Shown here: positions 21,220 through 31,559 of the stretch, in pieces
Numbering within the stretch: position 1 is the stretch's first letter
Layout: every line of letters starts with the position of its first letter
Assembly: GCF_001700315.1 (NCBI RefSeq)
Contig: NZ_MASJ01000002.1
Span: forward strand, 1-64,000
DNA: 64,000 nucleotides
Origin: Caryophanon tenue
GTDB lineage: Bacteria > Bacillota > Bacilli > Bacillales_A > Planococcaceae
Direction: 5' to 3'
The notes under the pieces: model-generated
What the model saw: the letters and a program-made list of their open reading frames with translations, nothing else
Database searches by the model: none
Told to the model about the DNA's origin: nothing
Translations under genes and position numbers: made by a program

Positions 21220-21801
21220 TTATTGCTGTTCTTGTTCATGAAGCGGCTCGAATTCAGTCGTGCCTGGTGGGTAAACGTAAAGTGTCGGTTCTTTCGGGTC
21301 ATCTTGTACAAGTGCATCTTTTGGGAATTTTCGAAGTGCTTTATACATCGTAAAATCCCCGACAGCACCAGCGATTAACAATGCACCAGCGAAAATCCAT
21401 ATGTAGTTATCCGTGTAAAAACCGAAAATCGTTGGTACAACACCTGTTAACCAAAACGGAAGCAGTAACGCCTTTTTCATCGCACGGTTTTCAAGTGGTG
21501 TTGAGGTCGTCGCATATGCAATGCCTAACTCAAGGTTTAGGCCGTATTTGAGCGATTTGATTGGCACATTGCCATACACAACGAAGCCGACTAAGTGGAA
21601 AAGCTCATGTAAAACAATGAGTATGACGTAAACAGCACACAGAAGGAGAATATCGATAAGGAAGTTGCCAACACCTAGGAATAGCTCGCGTGGCTGTAGT
21701 ATGTAATTGAGCATGGGTAAAACAATGACTAATAGGATAGACCAAATGATATTTTGGCGAATCATGTTATTCATATTAAGGGCAATAATGTCACGTTTCA
21801 T
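21220..21801 (-). CDS. DUF3267 putative membrane zinc metallopeptidase
   Basis: A 193-residue integral membrane protein with about four hydrophobic segments and an HExxH zinc motif (VLHELFHLVGF) near residue 75, the pattern of DUF3267, related to the M50 peptidase superfamily. The substrate is unknown. The chosen start (MKRDIIAL) has TTAGGTGAT upstream; the open frame continues 23 codons further without an SD. It is the only minus-strand gene between oriC and 39 kb, and similar genes lie between ychF and rpsF in related bacteria. Confidence 0.85.
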   Translation of the reverse strand: MKRDIIALNMNNMIRQNIIWSILLVIVLPMLNYILQPRELFLGVGNFLIDILLLCAVYVILIVLHELFHLVGFVVYGNVPIKSLKYGLNLELGIAYATTSTPLENRAMKKALLLPFWLTGVVPTIFGFYTDNYIWIFAGALLIAGAVGDFTMYKALRKFPKDALVQDDPKEPTLYVYPPGTTEFEPLHEQEQQ

Positions 21802-21950
21802 GTAATCACCTAACTTTCTGTTATTTCTCCCTATTGTATCACGTGCAAAGCAGCAATTTATTTGATACAATAAGAATATATGTTCGATTTTTGTTCGGGC
21901 GATAAAACATCAAAATTAAAAGAATCAGCAGTAATTTCAAAAGATATTTC

Positions 21951-21979
21951 TTGAATGTCTTTCTTCGCTATGTTACAAT
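21951..21979 (+). promoter_or_regulatory. Promoter of rpsF-ssb-rpsR
   Basis: TTGAAT (21951-21956) and TACAAT (21974-21979) have a 17-bp spacer, leaving an mRNA leader of about 82 nt before rpsF. Confidence 0.65.
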
Positions 21980-22014
21980 TCATTGATGTGAGTAATAAAT
22001 GTTACTTGCTCCTT

Positions 22015-22038
22015 GCTCCTCGTTTTAGATGAGTGAGC
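22015..22038 (+). promoter_or_regulatory. Hairpin in the rpsF leader
   Basis: GCTC-CTC and GAG-t-GAGC pair around a nine-base loop just before the rpsF SD. The S6:S18 complex is known to bind leader RNAs of rpsF operons in many bacteria; whether this is such an element cannot be settled by eye. Confidence 0.35.
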
Positions 22039-22067
22039 CAAAGACCATAAGGAGGTGCAATTATACA

Positions 22068-22358
22068 ATGCGTAAATACGAATTAATGTACATCATCCGT
22101 CCAAACATCGAAGAGGACGCGAAGAAAGCAGTAGTTGAACGTTTCGAAGAGATCTTAACTTCTAACGGTGCTGAAATCGTAGAAGCAAAAGAGTGGGGTA
22201 AACGCCGCTTAGCTTACGAAATCAACGACTTCCGCGAAGGTTTCTACCAAATCGTGAAAGTTAACGCTGGAACTGAAGCAATCAACGAGTACACTCGTCT
22301 TGCTAACATCAGCGAAGACATCATCCGCTTCATCGCTGTTCGCGAAGAAGAGAAATAA
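22068..22358 (+). CDS. rpsF: 30S ribosomal protein S6
   Basis: S6, 96 residues, pairs with S18 on the platform of the 30S subunit. The N-terminus [13 protein letters not shown] is typical. ATG 22068 has AAGGAGGTG nine bases upstream; the open frame extends 13 codons earlier without support. It is first in the rpsF-ssb-rpsR operon. Confidence 0.98.
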   Translation: MRKYELMYIIRPNIEEDAKKAVVERFEEILTSNGAEIVEAKEWGKRRLAYEINDFREGFYQIVKVNAGTEAINEYTRLANISEDIIRFIAVREEEK

Positions 22359-22395
22359 TTTTGAATTAAACTGCTGACAAGGAGGTTGTATACGA

Positions 22396-22977
22396 ATGAT
22401 TAATAACGTCGTATTAGTTGGAAGACTAACAAAGGATCCGGAATTAAAAATGACTCCATCTGGTATTGCAGTGGCTCGTTTTACAATTGCTGTAAACCGT
22501 CCATTTACAAGCCAAGGTGGCGAAAAGAAAGCGGATTTCATTAACTGTATCGCTTGGCGCAAGCAAGCGGAGAACTTAGCTAACTTTATGCGCAAAGGCG
22601 GATTAATTGGCGTAAGTGGCCGCATCGAAACAGGTTCATATGATGGTCAAGACGGTAAACGTGTTTATACAACTGAAGTCGTTGCAGACAACATCCAATT
22701 TTTAGAGTCTAAAAACAGTGGTAATCAGCAAGGTGCTGGTGGTTGGCAACAGCCTCAACAACAAGCTGGTTATAGCAATAATAACCAATATGGTCAACAG
22801 CCGTCTTACGGTCAACAACCATATGGCAATGCACCACAACAGGCTCCATTTACGAATCCGGCTCCAATGCAACAGCCGCCGAATCAGCAAAACTATACAA
22901 CAATGAACGATGATCCATTTACAGATAACGGTAATAAAAACTCTGTTGATATTTCAGAGGATGACTTACCGTTCTAA
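22396..22977 (+). CDS. ssb: Single-stranded DNA-binding protein
   Basis: SSB, 193 residues: an OB fold (1-108, starting MINNVVLVGRLTKDPEL), a glutamine- and proline-rich disordered linker and the acidic C-terminal tip DISEDDLPF that recruits replication and repair partners. Position between rpsF and rpsR identifies it as the essential replicative SSB. The SD is AAGGAGG. Confidence 0.98.
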   Translation: MINNVVLVGRLTKDPELKMTPSGIAVARFTIAVNRPFTSQGGEKKADFINCIAWRKQAENLANFMRKGGLIGVSGRIETGSYDGQDGKRVYTTEVVADNIQFLESKNSGNQQGAGGWQQPQQQAGYSNNNQYGQQPSYGQQPYGNAPQQAPFTNPAPMQQPPNQQNYTTMNDDPFTDNGNKNSVDISEDDLPF

Positions 22978-23015
22978 TATGGACATTAAAAAATTATTAA
23001 AGGAGGAACACGATA

Positions 23016-23252
23016 ATGGCACCACGTCGCGGAGGCCGCAAACGCCGTAAAGTTTGCTACTTCACTTCTAACAACATTACGCACATCGACTACAAAGATG
23101 TAGATCTTTTAAAGAAATTCATCTCTGAGCGCGGTAAAATTTTACCACGTCGCGTAACTGGTACTTCTGCTAAATACCAACGTAAGCTTACAACAGCTAT
23201 CAAAGTTTCACGTATTATGGCATTATTACCATTCGTTGCTGATGAGAAATAA
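23016..23252 (+). CDS. rpsR: 30S ribosomal protein S18
   Basis: S18, 78 residues, is very basic with the N-terminal [16 protein letters not shown] and core [13 protein letters not shown]. It is the partner of S6 and is encoded in the same operon; the SD is AAAGGAGG. The cysteine in KVCYF resembles zinc-binding S18 types, but only one cysteine is present. A strong terminator closes the operon. Confidence 0.98.
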   Translation: MAPRRGGRKRRKVCYFTSNNITHIDYKDVDLLKKFISERGKILPRRVTGTSAKYQRKLTTAIKVSRIMALLPFVADEK

Positions 23253-23281
23253 GATTTGACTTTCCCGTCAAATTACAGCTA

Positions 23282-23320
23282 ACCACGCTATAAGCTTTTG
23301 CTTATAGCGTGGTTTTTTTA
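23282..23320 (+). terminator. Terminator after rpsR
   Basis: ACCACGCTATAAGC-tttt-GCTTATAGCGTGGT is a 14-bp perfect stem followed by a T-run. Confidence 0.92.
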
Positions 23321-23415
23321 TGCGAAAAGTAGCGATAAGCATGGTTTGGATGGCTATACAAAACATGGTACAATGAAAAAGTATTGACAATTAGCATCAA
23401 AAAGGAAGGTTTATT

Positions 23416-24360
23416 ATGCCGAAAAAGCAAACGAGTAAGTTAGCGCAAGGTGCGATGATGACCGCACTGTTTACAGTATTATTAGCGCTTGCTTTTTACG
23501 TGCCATTAGTTGGAACGGTCGCTACATTATTTGTGGCACTACCGATTATTTGGTACGCAGCAACGTATGATTTGAAGGCCACGCTTTTAGTAGCGACAGC
23601 AGGATGTATTATTTCCTTGTTAATCGGTGGATTATTAGCTTTCCCATTTGCGTTATTATTTATTGCGCTCGGTGTTGTTATGGGGTATGGTATCCGCACG
23701 AAAAAGAGCAAAGAAATGGTGTTTTTATCGTCTAGTGTTGCTGTATTACTAGCGTCAGCCATTCAATATATCGTTTCGATTAAATTATTTGAAATTGATT
23801 TTATTAAAGATTCTATCGCGCTCGTACGTACGACGTATACAGAATCACTAGAGTATTCAAAAGAATTAACAGGTCAAGAAGTATTTACACAAGAGCAGTT
23901 AAACTTAATGTTTGAAACGATTGAATTAACCATTCCGGCAAACGTAACGATTGCCGTATTTTTAATTACGTTCATCATTATGATGGTCAACTTACCAATT
24001 TTAAAACGTCTAGGAGTGGACGTACCGAAGTTTGCACCGTTTCGCCATATGCGTTTACCAAAAGCGATTTTATGGTATTACTTAGCTATTTTAGTTGTAG
24101 ATATATTTATTCAACCAGCATCGGGTTCAACATTGCATATGGTGACGTTGAATATATCGATGGTGCTCTGGATTTTATTAGTACTACAAGGGATTTCACT
24201 TGTTCACTTCTTCATACATGTGAAAGGCTTACCGAAAGCATTAGCATGGCTTGCAACAATCTTTGCAGTACCGTTATATTCGTTCTTTGTACTGCTAGGC
24301 ATTTTGGATTTAGGCTTTAACATTCGCGGATTTATCGACAAAGAGCAGCCGAAAGAATAG
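23416..24360 (+). CDS. yybS: DUF2232 membrane protein (YybS)
   Basis: A 314-residue polytopic membrane protein with about eight hydrophobic helices, of the YybS/DUF2232 family. Its position directly before gdpP is conserved in Bacillales. The function is not established. The SD AAAGGAAGG precedes the ATG. Eleven bases separate it from gdpP, so expression is joint. Confidence 0.9.
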   Translation: MPKKQTSKLAQGAMMTALFTVLLALAFYVPLVGTVATLFVALPIIWYAATYDLKATLLVATAGCIISLLIGGLLAFPFALLFIALGVVMGYGIRTKKSKEMVFLSSSVAVLLASAIQYIVSIKLFEIDFIKDSIALVRTTYTESLEYSKELTGQEVFTQEQLNLMFETIELTIPANVTIAVFLITFIIMMVNLPILKRLGVDVPKFAPFRHMRLPKAILWYYLAILVVDIFIQPASGSTLHMVTLNISMVLWILLVLQGISLVHFFIHVKGLPKALAWLATIFAVPLYSFFVLLGILDLGFNIRGFIDKEQPKE

Positions 24361-24371
24361 GGGTTGATCCA

Positions 24372-26345
24372 ATGGGGACTTTTCGCAAAAGACCGATGCG
24401 TTATCCAATCATTGTCTTTATGATATTACTAATTATCGCAGCATTCCTCATTAGCTTTTGGAATGTATGGGCTGCTATTTTTTATACACTCATTGCCGTC
24501 GTAAGTGCACTGTATGCATGGAAGGTGGAGCGTATTTTATATGTAGAAACAGAAAATCATATTGAGACATTGTCATATCGCATGAAAAATGTAGGGGAAG
24601 AGGCATTCTTAGAAATGCCAATTGGAATTGTGCTGTTAAATGAACAGCAGGAGATCGAATGGACAAATCCTTACATGGTACAAGCGTTAGAAAAAGAATC
24701 ATTAATCAATGCAGATTTAGATATTATTTCACCGGAGCTTGTGCCTTTTGTGAGGCAAGAAGAGCAGCGTGAGCGTACAATTACGGTGGATACGAAAAAA
24801 TATCATGTTATTTATAAACGCCATGAGCGACTATTGTATTTCTTTGATATTACAGAAAAAGTTGAAATTGAAACACAGTACTTTGCAGATCGTACCGTGT
24901 TAGCCATTTTATTTATTGATAACTATGATGAAATTACATCCATGATGGATGACCAAGCTCGTAGTTTAACGAATACAATTGTGACATCGATTGTGAATGA
25001 TTGGGCAAAAGAGCATGATATTTTCATTAAACGGATTTCATCGGACCGTTTTATTGCGGTGTTAAATGAATCCATTTTACGCGTATTAGAGCAAAAGAAG
25101 TTTGCCATTTTAGATGATATGCGTGAAAAAACACAGCAACGCAATTTATCATTAACATTAAGTATTGGTGTTGGCGTGGAGTCAGGTTCATTAACGGAGC
25201 TTGGACAACTTGCACAATCTAGTCTTGATTTAGTGCTAGGGCGTGGCGGTGACCAAGTAGCTGTTAAAAATCCAGATGGTAAACTGAGCTTCTATGGCGG
25301 AAAAACGAATCCAGTAGAAAAGCGGACGCGTGTACGTGCACGTGTTATTTCACATGCACTGCGTGATTTAATTCAAGATAGTGACCGCGTATTTGCAATG
25401 GGGCATGCTCAGCCAGACTTAGATTCCATTGGTGCTTGTATCGGTGTTCGAAAAATGGCAAGCATGAATAAAATAGATGGGCATATTATTGTGAATTTCG
25501 ATGAGTTAACAGGTAGTGTAGGGCGTTTAATGGATGAAGTAAAGCAAAAGGAAGAATTATATACATCATTCATTTCACCACAGGATGTGACAACGCTTGT
25601 AACTGAAAAATCACTACTGGTAATTGTGGATACACATAAACCAAGTTTAGTTGTAGATCCATCGATTTTAAAGCGTTTTGATAAAGTCGTTGTCATTGAT
25701 CATCATCGCCGTGGTGAGGAGTTTATTGAACATCCGACACTTGTATATATGGAGCCATATGCGTCATCAACCGCTGAGCTTGTGACCGAGCTACTTGAGT
25801 ATCAGCCAAAACATGATAAAATTACAATGATTGAAGCCACAGCGCTTTTATCAGGAATTATTGTCGATACGAAGAGCTTCACATTACGTACCGGTTCCCG
25901 AACGTTTGAAGCGGCATCGTATTTGCGTACAGCAGGAGCTGATACGATTTTAGTACAGCGCCTTCTAAAAGAGGATATTGATACGTATATTGAACGCTCA
26001 CGCATTATCCAAACGGTGGAATTTGCAGCACCAGGCATTGCAATTGCACATGGCGAGGAAACAGAAATTTATGAATCTGTACTCGTCGCACAAACAGCTG
26101 ATATTTTATTAACGATGAAGGATATTTCAGCATCGTTCGTTATTGCAAAGCGTATGGATGGCAGAATTGGCATTAGTGCACGTTCACTTGGTGATACGAA
26201 TGTTCAGCTAGTGATGGAAAAGTTAGGTGGCGGAGGTCATTTAACAAACGCTGCGACACAAATGCCAGACCAGCCATTTACAGACGTTGTGGCACAGTTA
26301 AAACAAGCGATTACTGAAGTGATAGAAGGGAGTTCAGAAACATGA
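24372..26345 (+). CDS. gdpP: Cyclic-di-AMP phosphodiesterase GdpP
   Basis: GdpP, 657 residues, hydrolyses c-di-AMP and so affects wall stress, potassium balance and beta-lactam tolerance. Two N-terminal membrane helices (about 10-50) are followed by a PAS-like heme-binding region (about 80-165), a degenerate GGDEF domain (about 170-300) and the catalytic DHH ([20 protein letters not shown]) and DHHA1 ([12 protein letters not shown]) domains. The GGDEF signature is lost, as in the family. Its stop overlaps the rplI start by four bases (ATGA). Confidence 0.97.
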   Translation: MGTFRKRPMRYPIIVFMILLIIAAFLISFWNVWAAIFYTLIAVVSALYAWKVERILYVETENHIETLSYRMKNVGEEAFLEMPIGIVLLNEQQEIEWTNPYMVQALEKESLINADLDIISPELVPFVRQEEQRERTITVDTKKYHVIYKRHERLLYFFDITEKVEIETQYFADRTVLAILFIDNYDEITSMMDDQARSLTNTIVTSIVNDWAKEHDIFIKRISSDRFIAVLNESILRVLEQKKFAILDDMREKTQQRNLSLTLSIGVGVESGSLTELGQLAQSSLDLVLGRGGDQVAVKNPDGKLSFYGGKTNPVEKRTRVRARVISHALRDLIQDSDRVFAMGHAQPDLDSIGACIGVRKMASMNKIDGHIIVNFDELTGSVGRLMDEVKQKEELYTSFISPQDVTTLVTEKSLLVIVDTHKPSLVVDPSILKRFDKVVVIDHHRRGEEFIEHPTLVYMEPYASSTAELVTELLEYQPKHDKITMIEATALLSGIIVDTKSFTLRTGSRTFEAASYLRTAGADTILVQRLLKEDIDTYIERSRIIQTVEFAAPGIAIAHGEETEIYESVLVAQTADILLTMKDISASFVIAKRMDGRIGISARSLGDTNVQLVMEKLGGGGHLTNAATQMPDQPFTDVVAQLKQAITEVIEGSSET

Positions 26346-26791
26346 AAGTAGTATTTTTACAAGATGTTAAAGGACAAGGTAAAAAGGGACAAATTAAAGA
26401 GGTATCTGAAGGGTACGCACAAAACTTTTTAATTAAAAAAGGATTAGCAAAAGAAGCGAACGCGCAAGCAATGAGCGAACTACAAGGTCAAAAACGCCTT
26501 GAAGAAAAAAATGCAGCGGCTGAATTACAAGCAGCTAAAGATTTAAAAGAAAAGTTAGAAGCACTTGAAGTAGTCGTAAAGGCAAAATCAGGTGAAGGTG
26601 GTCGTTTATTCGGTTCAGTATCAACGAAGCAAGTAGCTGCAGAACTACAAAAAACACATGGTATTAAAGTGGATAAGCGTAAAATGGAATTACCAGACGG
26701 TATCCGTTCATTAGGCTACACAAATGTACCAATTAAATTACATCATGATGTAAAAGCGACATTAAAAGTTCACGTGAAAGAAGAAGCGTAA
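26342..26791 (+). CDS. rplI: 50S ribosomal protein L9
   Basis: L9, 149 residues: an N-terminal RNA-binding domain ([17 protein letters not shown]), a long connecting helix and a C-terminal domain. The ATG lies within the gdpP stop (ATGA), the usual coupled arrangement; the SD GAAGGGAG lies in gdpP. The gene ends with a partial parS-like palindrome (see rejected items). Confidence 0.98.
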   Translation: MKVVFLQDVKGQGKKGQIKEVSEGYAQNFLIKKGLAKEANAQAMSELQGQKRLEEKNAAAELQAAKDLKEKLEALEVVVKAKSGEGGRLFGSVSTKQVAAELQKTHGIKVDKRKMELPDGIRSLGYTNVPIKLHHDVKATLKVHVKEEA

Positions 26792-26806
26792 TAAGGAGAG
26801 AGATCT

Positions 26807-28177
26807 ATGGCCGATCCAATTATGGACCGTGTTCCGCCGCATAACCAGGAAGCTGAACAAGCTGTCCTTGGGGCGATTTTCCTTGATCCTACAACGCTAA
26901 TTACCGCATCTGAAATTTTACGAGCTGAGGATTTTTATCGATCAGCACATCAAAAAATCTTTGAAACGTTGATTCGTTTAAGTGACCAAGGAAAAGCAAT
27001 AGATGTCGTTACTGTAACTGAGGAGTTGTCTTCGAAAAAGGAACTAGAAAACGTTGGTGGAGTTGCATATTTAATGGAACTCTCCAGTGCTGTTCCGACC
27101 GCTGCAAATGTTGGCTACTATGCCAAAATTGTAGAGGAGAAGGCACTCCTTCGTCGTTTAATCCATGTTGCTACGAAAATTGCAGAAGATGGGTATACGC
27201 GTGAGGATGAAGTAGAAGCGTTATTAGGCGAGGCTGAACGCAAAGTGATGGAAGTGGCGAACCGCAAAAATGCGAGTGATTTCCGTCATATTAAAGATGT
27301 ATTAGTTAACACGTATGATAATATTGAACAACTCCAGCACCGAACAGGAGATGTAACAGGTGTACCAACAGGATTCGTTGATTTAGATAAGTTAACAGCG
27401 GGCTTCCAGCGCAATGATTTAATTATTGTTGCTGCACGTCCATCTGTTGGTAAAACCGCATTTGCTTTGAACGTGGCACAAAATGTCGCAGTGCGTGCAA
27501 ATGAAAATGTCGCTATTTTCTCTTTAGAGATGGGGGCAGAACAATTAATTATGCGTATGCTTTGTGCGGAAGGCAATATTGACGCGCAAAATTTACGTAC
27601 GGGTGCATTAACACCAGAAGACTGGAATAAGCTAATGATTGCGATGGGGACATTATCAGATTCAGGTATTTTTATTGATGATACGCCAGGTGTTCGCATT
27701 AGTGAAATTCGTGCGAAATGCCGTCGTTTAGCGAACGAGCAGGGCGGTTTAGGCATGATTTTAATCGACTATTTACAGCTCATTCAAGGGAACGGTAAAG
27801 CAGGCGAAAGCCGTCAGCAAGAAGTATCGGAAATTTCACGTTCCTTAAAAGCGTTGGCGCGTGAGTTAAAAGTGCCAGTTATTGCGTTATCACAGCTGTC
27901 ACGCGGTGTAGAGCAACGACAAGATAAGCGTCCAATGATGAGTGACTTACGTGAATCGGGTTCGATTGAGCAAGATGCTGATATCGTGGCGTTCTTGTAT
28001 CGTAATGACTATTATGATAAATCAGATGAAGCGGAAGATAAGGGCATTATCGAAATCATTGTTGCGAAACAACGTAATGGCCCGACTGATACCGTTAAGC
28101 TTATGTTCAAAAAGGAATATAATAAATTTATTAACTTAGATTTTAGTGAAGAACGAAATGCACCAGCACCTTATTAA
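26807..28177 (+). CDS. dnaC: Replicative DNA helicase (DnaB family; DnaC in Bacillus)
   Basis: A 456-residue hexameric 5'-3' helicase that unwinds DNA at the fork. It has an N-terminal primase-interacting domain (HNQEAEQAVLGAIF), a linker helix and a RecA-like C-terminal ATPase with Walker A ARPSVGKTA and Walker B LILIDYLQLI. No intein is present. The SD is AAGGAGAGAG. It lies after rplI as in B. subtilis. Confidence 0.97.
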   Translation: MADPIMDRVPPHNQEAEQAVLGAIFLDPTTLITASEILRAEDFYRSAHQKIFETLIRLSDQGKAIDVVTVTEELSSKKELENVGGVAYLMELSSAVPTAANVGYYAKIVEEKALLRRLIHVATKIAEDGYTREDEVEALLGEAERKVMEVANRKNASDFRHIKDVLVNTYDNIEQLQHRTGDVTGVPTGFVDLDKLTAGFQRNDLIIVAARPSVGKTAFALNVAQNVAVRANENVAIFSLEMGAEQLIMRMLCAEGNIDAQNLRTGALTPEDWNKLMIAMGTLSDSGIFIDDTPGVRISEIRAKCRRLANEQGGLGMILIDYLQLIQGNGKAGESRQQEVSEISRSLKALARELKVPVIALSQLSRGVEQRQDKRPMMSDLRESGSIEQDADIVAFLYRNDYYDKSDEAEDKGIIEIIVAKQRNGPTDTVKLMFKKEYNKFINLDFSEERNAPAPY

Positions 28178-28292
28178 GGTGATAAGTGAAAGTTTTTGCA
28201 GAACCCTTAGCTATTTGAATTACTTATAGCAACTATTAAAATAGTAGATATGTGACTGCGTACTGACGCGGATTATCCTCATATCCAATCGT

Positions 28293-28340
28293 AAACACGA
28301 ACGATTTTGGTTTTATTATCAAAATGCGTTCGTGTTTTTT
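28293..28340 (+). terminator. Hairpin after dnaC, overlapping candidate PurBoxes
   Basis: AACACGAACG (28294-28303) pairs with CGTTCGTGTT (28327-28336), extended by ATTTTG/CAAAAT and followed by Ts, so it can end dnaC transcription. Both arms hold a CGAAC core in inverted orientation, resembling the paired PurBoxes that PurR binds upstream of purA in B. subtilis, and they abut the purA -35 element. Confidence 0.75.
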
Positions 28341-28341
28341 G

Positions 28342-28371
28342 TTGACCATAATTACTATAAATTGATAAAAT
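28342..28371 (+). promoter_or_regulatory. purA promoter
   Basis: TTGACC (28342-28347) and TAAAAT (28366-28371) are 18 bp apart, immediately downstream of the CGAAC inverted repeat. Confidence 0.6.
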
Positions 28372-28423
28372 GAAAAGCGTTGAGGAATTAATTGGTAAAT
28401 AATTTCTAGTGGAGGTGCTGATT

Positions 28424-29710
28424 ATGACATCAGTAGTAGTTGTAGGTACACAGTGGGGCGACGAAGGTAAAGGAAAGATTACAGACTTTTTATCAAAGAA
28501 AGCTGATATTATTGCACGTTTTTCAGGTGGCGATAATGCAGGTCATACGATTAAATTTGATGGGGAAACATATAAGCTTCATTTAATTCCATCAGGTATT
28601 TTTTATGGGGAAAAGCTATCGGTAATGGGGAACGGTATGGTCATTAACCCGAAGTCATTAGTAAAGGAACTAACGGGCTTAGTAGAGCGCGGTGTTGACC
28701 CATCGAACTTACGTATTTCAGATCGTGCGCATGTGATTTTACCGTATCATATTTATCAAGATCAGTTAGAGGAAGAAGCACGTGGCGATAATAAAATTGG
28801 CACGACCGTAAAAGGTATTGGTCCTTGTTACCAAGATAAAATTGCGCGTATGGGAATTCGTATTGCAGATTTATTGCATAAGGATACATTCGAACAAAAG
28901 TTACGTGAAAACTTAGAGAAGAAAAACCGCTTATTTGATAAATACTACGAGGCTGACACATTAAACTTTGATGAACTATTTGAAGAGTACTACAACTACG
29001 GTCAACAAATCGCACAGTATGTAACCGATACATCGAAAGTTTTAAATGATGTATTAGATGAAAGGGGACGCGTGTTATTTGAAGGAGCGCAAGGGGTGAT
29101 GCTTGATGTTGACCACGGAACTTATCCGTTCGTTACTTCATCTAATCCCGTTGCAGGTGGTGTCACAACAGGTACGGGTATTGGTCCTTCGTATGTATCG
29201 CGTGTTGTGGGTGTATGTAAAGCGTACACATCACGTGTTGGTGACGGTCCGTTTCCGACAGAATTATTTGATGAGCAAGGGCATCATATTCGCGAGGTTG
29301 GGCGTGAGTATGGGACAACGACAGGTCGACCACGTCGCGTAGGTTGGTTTGATGCAGTTGTTGTGCGCCATAGCCGTCGTGTATCAGGCATTACAGATTT
29401 AGCATTAAACTCGATTGATGTGTTATCAGGCTTAGAAACGGTGAAAATTTGTACAGCGTATAAATATAACGGTGAGGTATTAACCGAATACCCAGCAAGT
29501 TTAGATGTGCTAAAAGCTTGTGAGCCAGTATATGAAGAGTTACCAGGCTGGTCAGAAGATGTAACAGCTGTACGTACATTAGATGAATTACCGCAAAATG
29601 CACGTCGTTATATTGAGCGTGTACTAGAGCTAACAGGTATTGATTTAATGACGTTCTCAGTAGGACCAGCACGTGAGCAAACAAATATCGTTAATGCCAT
29701 CTGGGAATAA
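28424..29710 (+). CDS. purA: Adenylosuccinate synthetase
   Basis: PurA, 428 residues, converts IMP and aspartate to adenylosuccinate using GTP, the first committed step to AMP. The GTP loop [11 protein letters not shown] starts at about residue 8; the catalytic Asp and His lie in GDEGK and NAGHTI. ATG 28424 with GGAGGTG upstream matches the family start (MTSVVVVG); the frame extends five codons earlier without support. It is a monocistronic unit with its own promoter. Confidence 0.98.
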   Translation: MTSVVVVGTQWGDEGKGKITDFLSKKADIIARFSGGDNAGHTIKFDGETYKLHLIPSGIFYGEKLSVMGNGMVINPKSLVKELTGLVERGVDPSNLRISDRAHVILPYHIYQDQLEEEARGDNKIGTTVKGIGPCYQDKIARMGIRIADLLHKDTFEQKLRENLEKKNRLFDKYYEADTLNFDELFEEYYNYGQQIAQYVTDTSKVLNDVLDERGRVLFEGAQGVMLDVDHGTYPFVTSSNPVAGGVTTGTGIGPSYVSRVVGVCKAYTSRVGDGPFPTELFDEQGHHIREVGREYGTTTGRPRRVGWFDAVVVRHSRRVSGITDLALNSIDVLSGLETVKICTAYKYNGEVLTEYPASLDVLKACEPVYEELPGWSEDVTAVRTLDELPQNARRYIERVLELTGIDLMTFSVGPAREQTNIVNAIWE

Positions 29711-29734
29711 AAAGACAATTTCAAGTATTAAAAA

Positions 29735-29920
29735 GAGAGATTGAGTCAAAAAGAAATATCCTTCAGCGATAACTGCTGAGGGATATTTTTGTGCTTTTGG
29801 TGCTACTCCACATAGCGCATGCTTGTCCTGCTGAAGTCGCCGCTTGTGTCGGAACGCACCCGCCAAATTCTTATCGTCTCCATACACGTATTTTCATCAG
29901 AAATAGGGTCCCCATCTCTT
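29735..29920 (+). repeat. Dispersed intergenic repeat, copy A
   Basis: It opens with a GAGATTGAGTCAAAAAG end, followed by the hairpin AAATATCCTTCAGC / GCTGAGGGATATTT (29754-29788), which is also the purA terminator. A shared body follows (GCTTTTGGTGCTACTCCACA, then GAAGTCGCCGCTTGTGTCGG) up to TTTTCATCAGAAAT. The same blocks occur in the same order at 37.0-37.3 kb, where they are inverted and longer, and partly at 55.1 kb. The hairpin alone recurs at 61.1 kb. The rest of the purA to M23-gene gap contains nothing else I recognise. Confidence 0.85.
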
Positions 29921-30088
29921 TTCTTCGTTCAACGTAATTTGCCTATACGATAATTTTCTTAAAATAATGTAAGGTTTAAAACTGAGCAGATGATGGGCTT
30001 CTAAACTCATATTATGATAAAGTATTAAAAGTTGTGTGAAAAAATAATAAGCAAGAATGATAGACATATGAAAGTTGAGGAAATGAGT

Positions 30089-31360
30089 ATGAAAGGAACA
30101 AGGCAACTGGGGAAGCAAACATGGCTAATGATAATAAGCTATGTCGCCATGCTAGGCGTAGTAGTAAGTGTTGCGCTCGTTACATATTCTGTAGCATTCG
30201 CGAAAGAAGAGCCAGTTGAAAAGCAAGAAGTCCATCGTGTATTTATTGAAGACCAATATATAACGACAGTAGAAAATGAGCAGTTGGTAGAGCATATTCA
30301 AATTTTGAATGAGCAGCAAGTGGCATCGGCATACCCGAACTATACGATAGAGCCAATTAATGGTATTAAAGTGGTAACAGAAGAAGTAGCGTATGAACTT
30401 GTAAATGAAGATAATGCGGCGCAGCAACTGGCGGATGCATTAGAGGTTGATGTACAAGCATATGCAATTCGTGTAGACGGTGAAACGATTACACATGTAA
30501 AAGACGAGGCAACAGCACATGAAGTAAAGCAGCGTCTATATTTACAATATGTTACATGGGAGCAACTACAGCAAGCACGGAGCGGTGAAGTACCGACGGA
30601 GCTTGCAAATCACCAGCGCTATACGACGGATGTGTATTTTAATGAAACGTTTGAAGTGGTAAAGACAACGGTGAAGCCGTCAAATGTGAAAGGTGAGGAT
30701 AATGCTGTTCAAGCGTTATTGCCACATATATCGGTGCAGGCAATTTTCCGTGATTATACGCATGTGGAAGTTCCATATACACACGTTGTGCAAGAAGATG
30801 CCTCTATGTTTAAGGGGGACACACGCGTAGCGCAACATGGTGCGAATGGTGTTGAAGGCGTGACGTACACGGTGCGTGAAATTAATGGTAAACGTGTCGG
30901 GAAATCGGTTATTGCAAAACAAACTGTACGCGAGTCACAGCCACATATTACGCTGAAAGGGACGCGCCAAAATATCGGTTTTGGTACTGGTGATTTCGTG
31001 TGGCCAGCAGTGGGTGGCTATATTTCAAGTAAAATGGGCGAGCGTTGGGGACGACAACATCAAGGAATCGATATTGCGAGACCAACGAATCGTGATATTT
31101 TAGCGTCAGATGGCGGCGTGGTTACAATAGCGACCGCTCATAGCACATACGGTAACTACATTAAAATTGACCATCAAAATGGTTACGAAACGATTTATGC
31201 GCATTTGTCGGCATTTAAAGTGCGTGTTGGTGAGAAGGTTGGACGTGGACAACGCATTGGGACAATGGGTTCGACAGGTCGTTCAACAGGCACGCATTTA
31301 CATTTTGAAGTGTATAAAAATGGTCGTGTGCAAAATCCATTAAACTATATACAGCAATAA
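30089..31360 (+). CDS. M23-family peptidoglycan metallopeptidase with G5 domain
   Basis: A 423-residue secreted or membrane-anchored protein with a long signal/anchor helix (about 12-36). Most of the middle (about 45-235) is unrecognised; a G5 domain follows (TYTVREINGKRVGKSV), then a C-terminal LytM/M23 peptidase with zinc ligands in HQGIDIA and the HLHFE motif. It probably cuts peptide cross-bridges in peptidoglycan. The start ATG 30089 is chosen because AGG lies eight bases upstream; the frame remains open to 30032. Its place directly before walR suggests a role in the wall metabolism that WalRK controls. Confidence 0.88.
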   Translation: MKGTRQLGKQTWLMIISYVAMLGVVVSVALVTYSVAFAKEEPVEKQEVHRVFIEDQYITTVENEQLVEHIQILNEQQVASAYPNYTIEPINGIKVVTEEVAYELVNEDNAAQQLADALEVDVQAYAIRVDGETITHVKDEATAHEVKQRLYLQYVTWEQLQQARSGEVPTELANHQRYTTDVYFNETFEVVKTTVKPSNVKGEDNAVQALLPHISVQAIFRDYTHVEVPYTHVVQEDASMFKGDTRVAQHGANGVEGVTYTVREINGKRVGKSVIAKQTVRESQPHITLKGTRQNIGFGTGDFVWPAVGGYISSKMGERWGRQHQGIDIARPTNRDILASDGGVVTIATAHSTYGNYIKIDHQNGYETIYAHLSAFKVRVGEKVGRGQRIGTMGSTGRSTGTHLHFEVYKNGRVQNPLNYIQQ

Positions 31361-31364
31361 TAAC

Positions 31365-31402
31365 AAAGCCTAGTGAAGTATAGTCGAACTCACTAGGCTT
31401 TT
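31365..31402 (+). terminator. Terminator after the M23 peptidase gene
   Basis: AAAGCCTAGTGA (31365-31376) pairs with TCACTAGGCTTT (31390-31401), followed by Ts. Confidence 0.85.
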
Positions 31403-31559
31403 ATAACGTTCTATACAATATATATCTATTGTACAATATTAATGGAGTAGGAAAATTGGCATCAACTATGACTGAAACATGCAGAGAAACACAAAGCGTG
31501 ATACAGTTAAGAGTAAAGTCAAATTGTAAGGAACGAAAGCTGAAAGGAGCATGAATAAA

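Noticed and set aside
26764-26779. A third parS-like sequence at the end of rplI
   Set aside because: The core GTTCACGTGAAA is present but about 4 of 16 positions differ from the consensus; it is probably chance in KVHVKEE codons.
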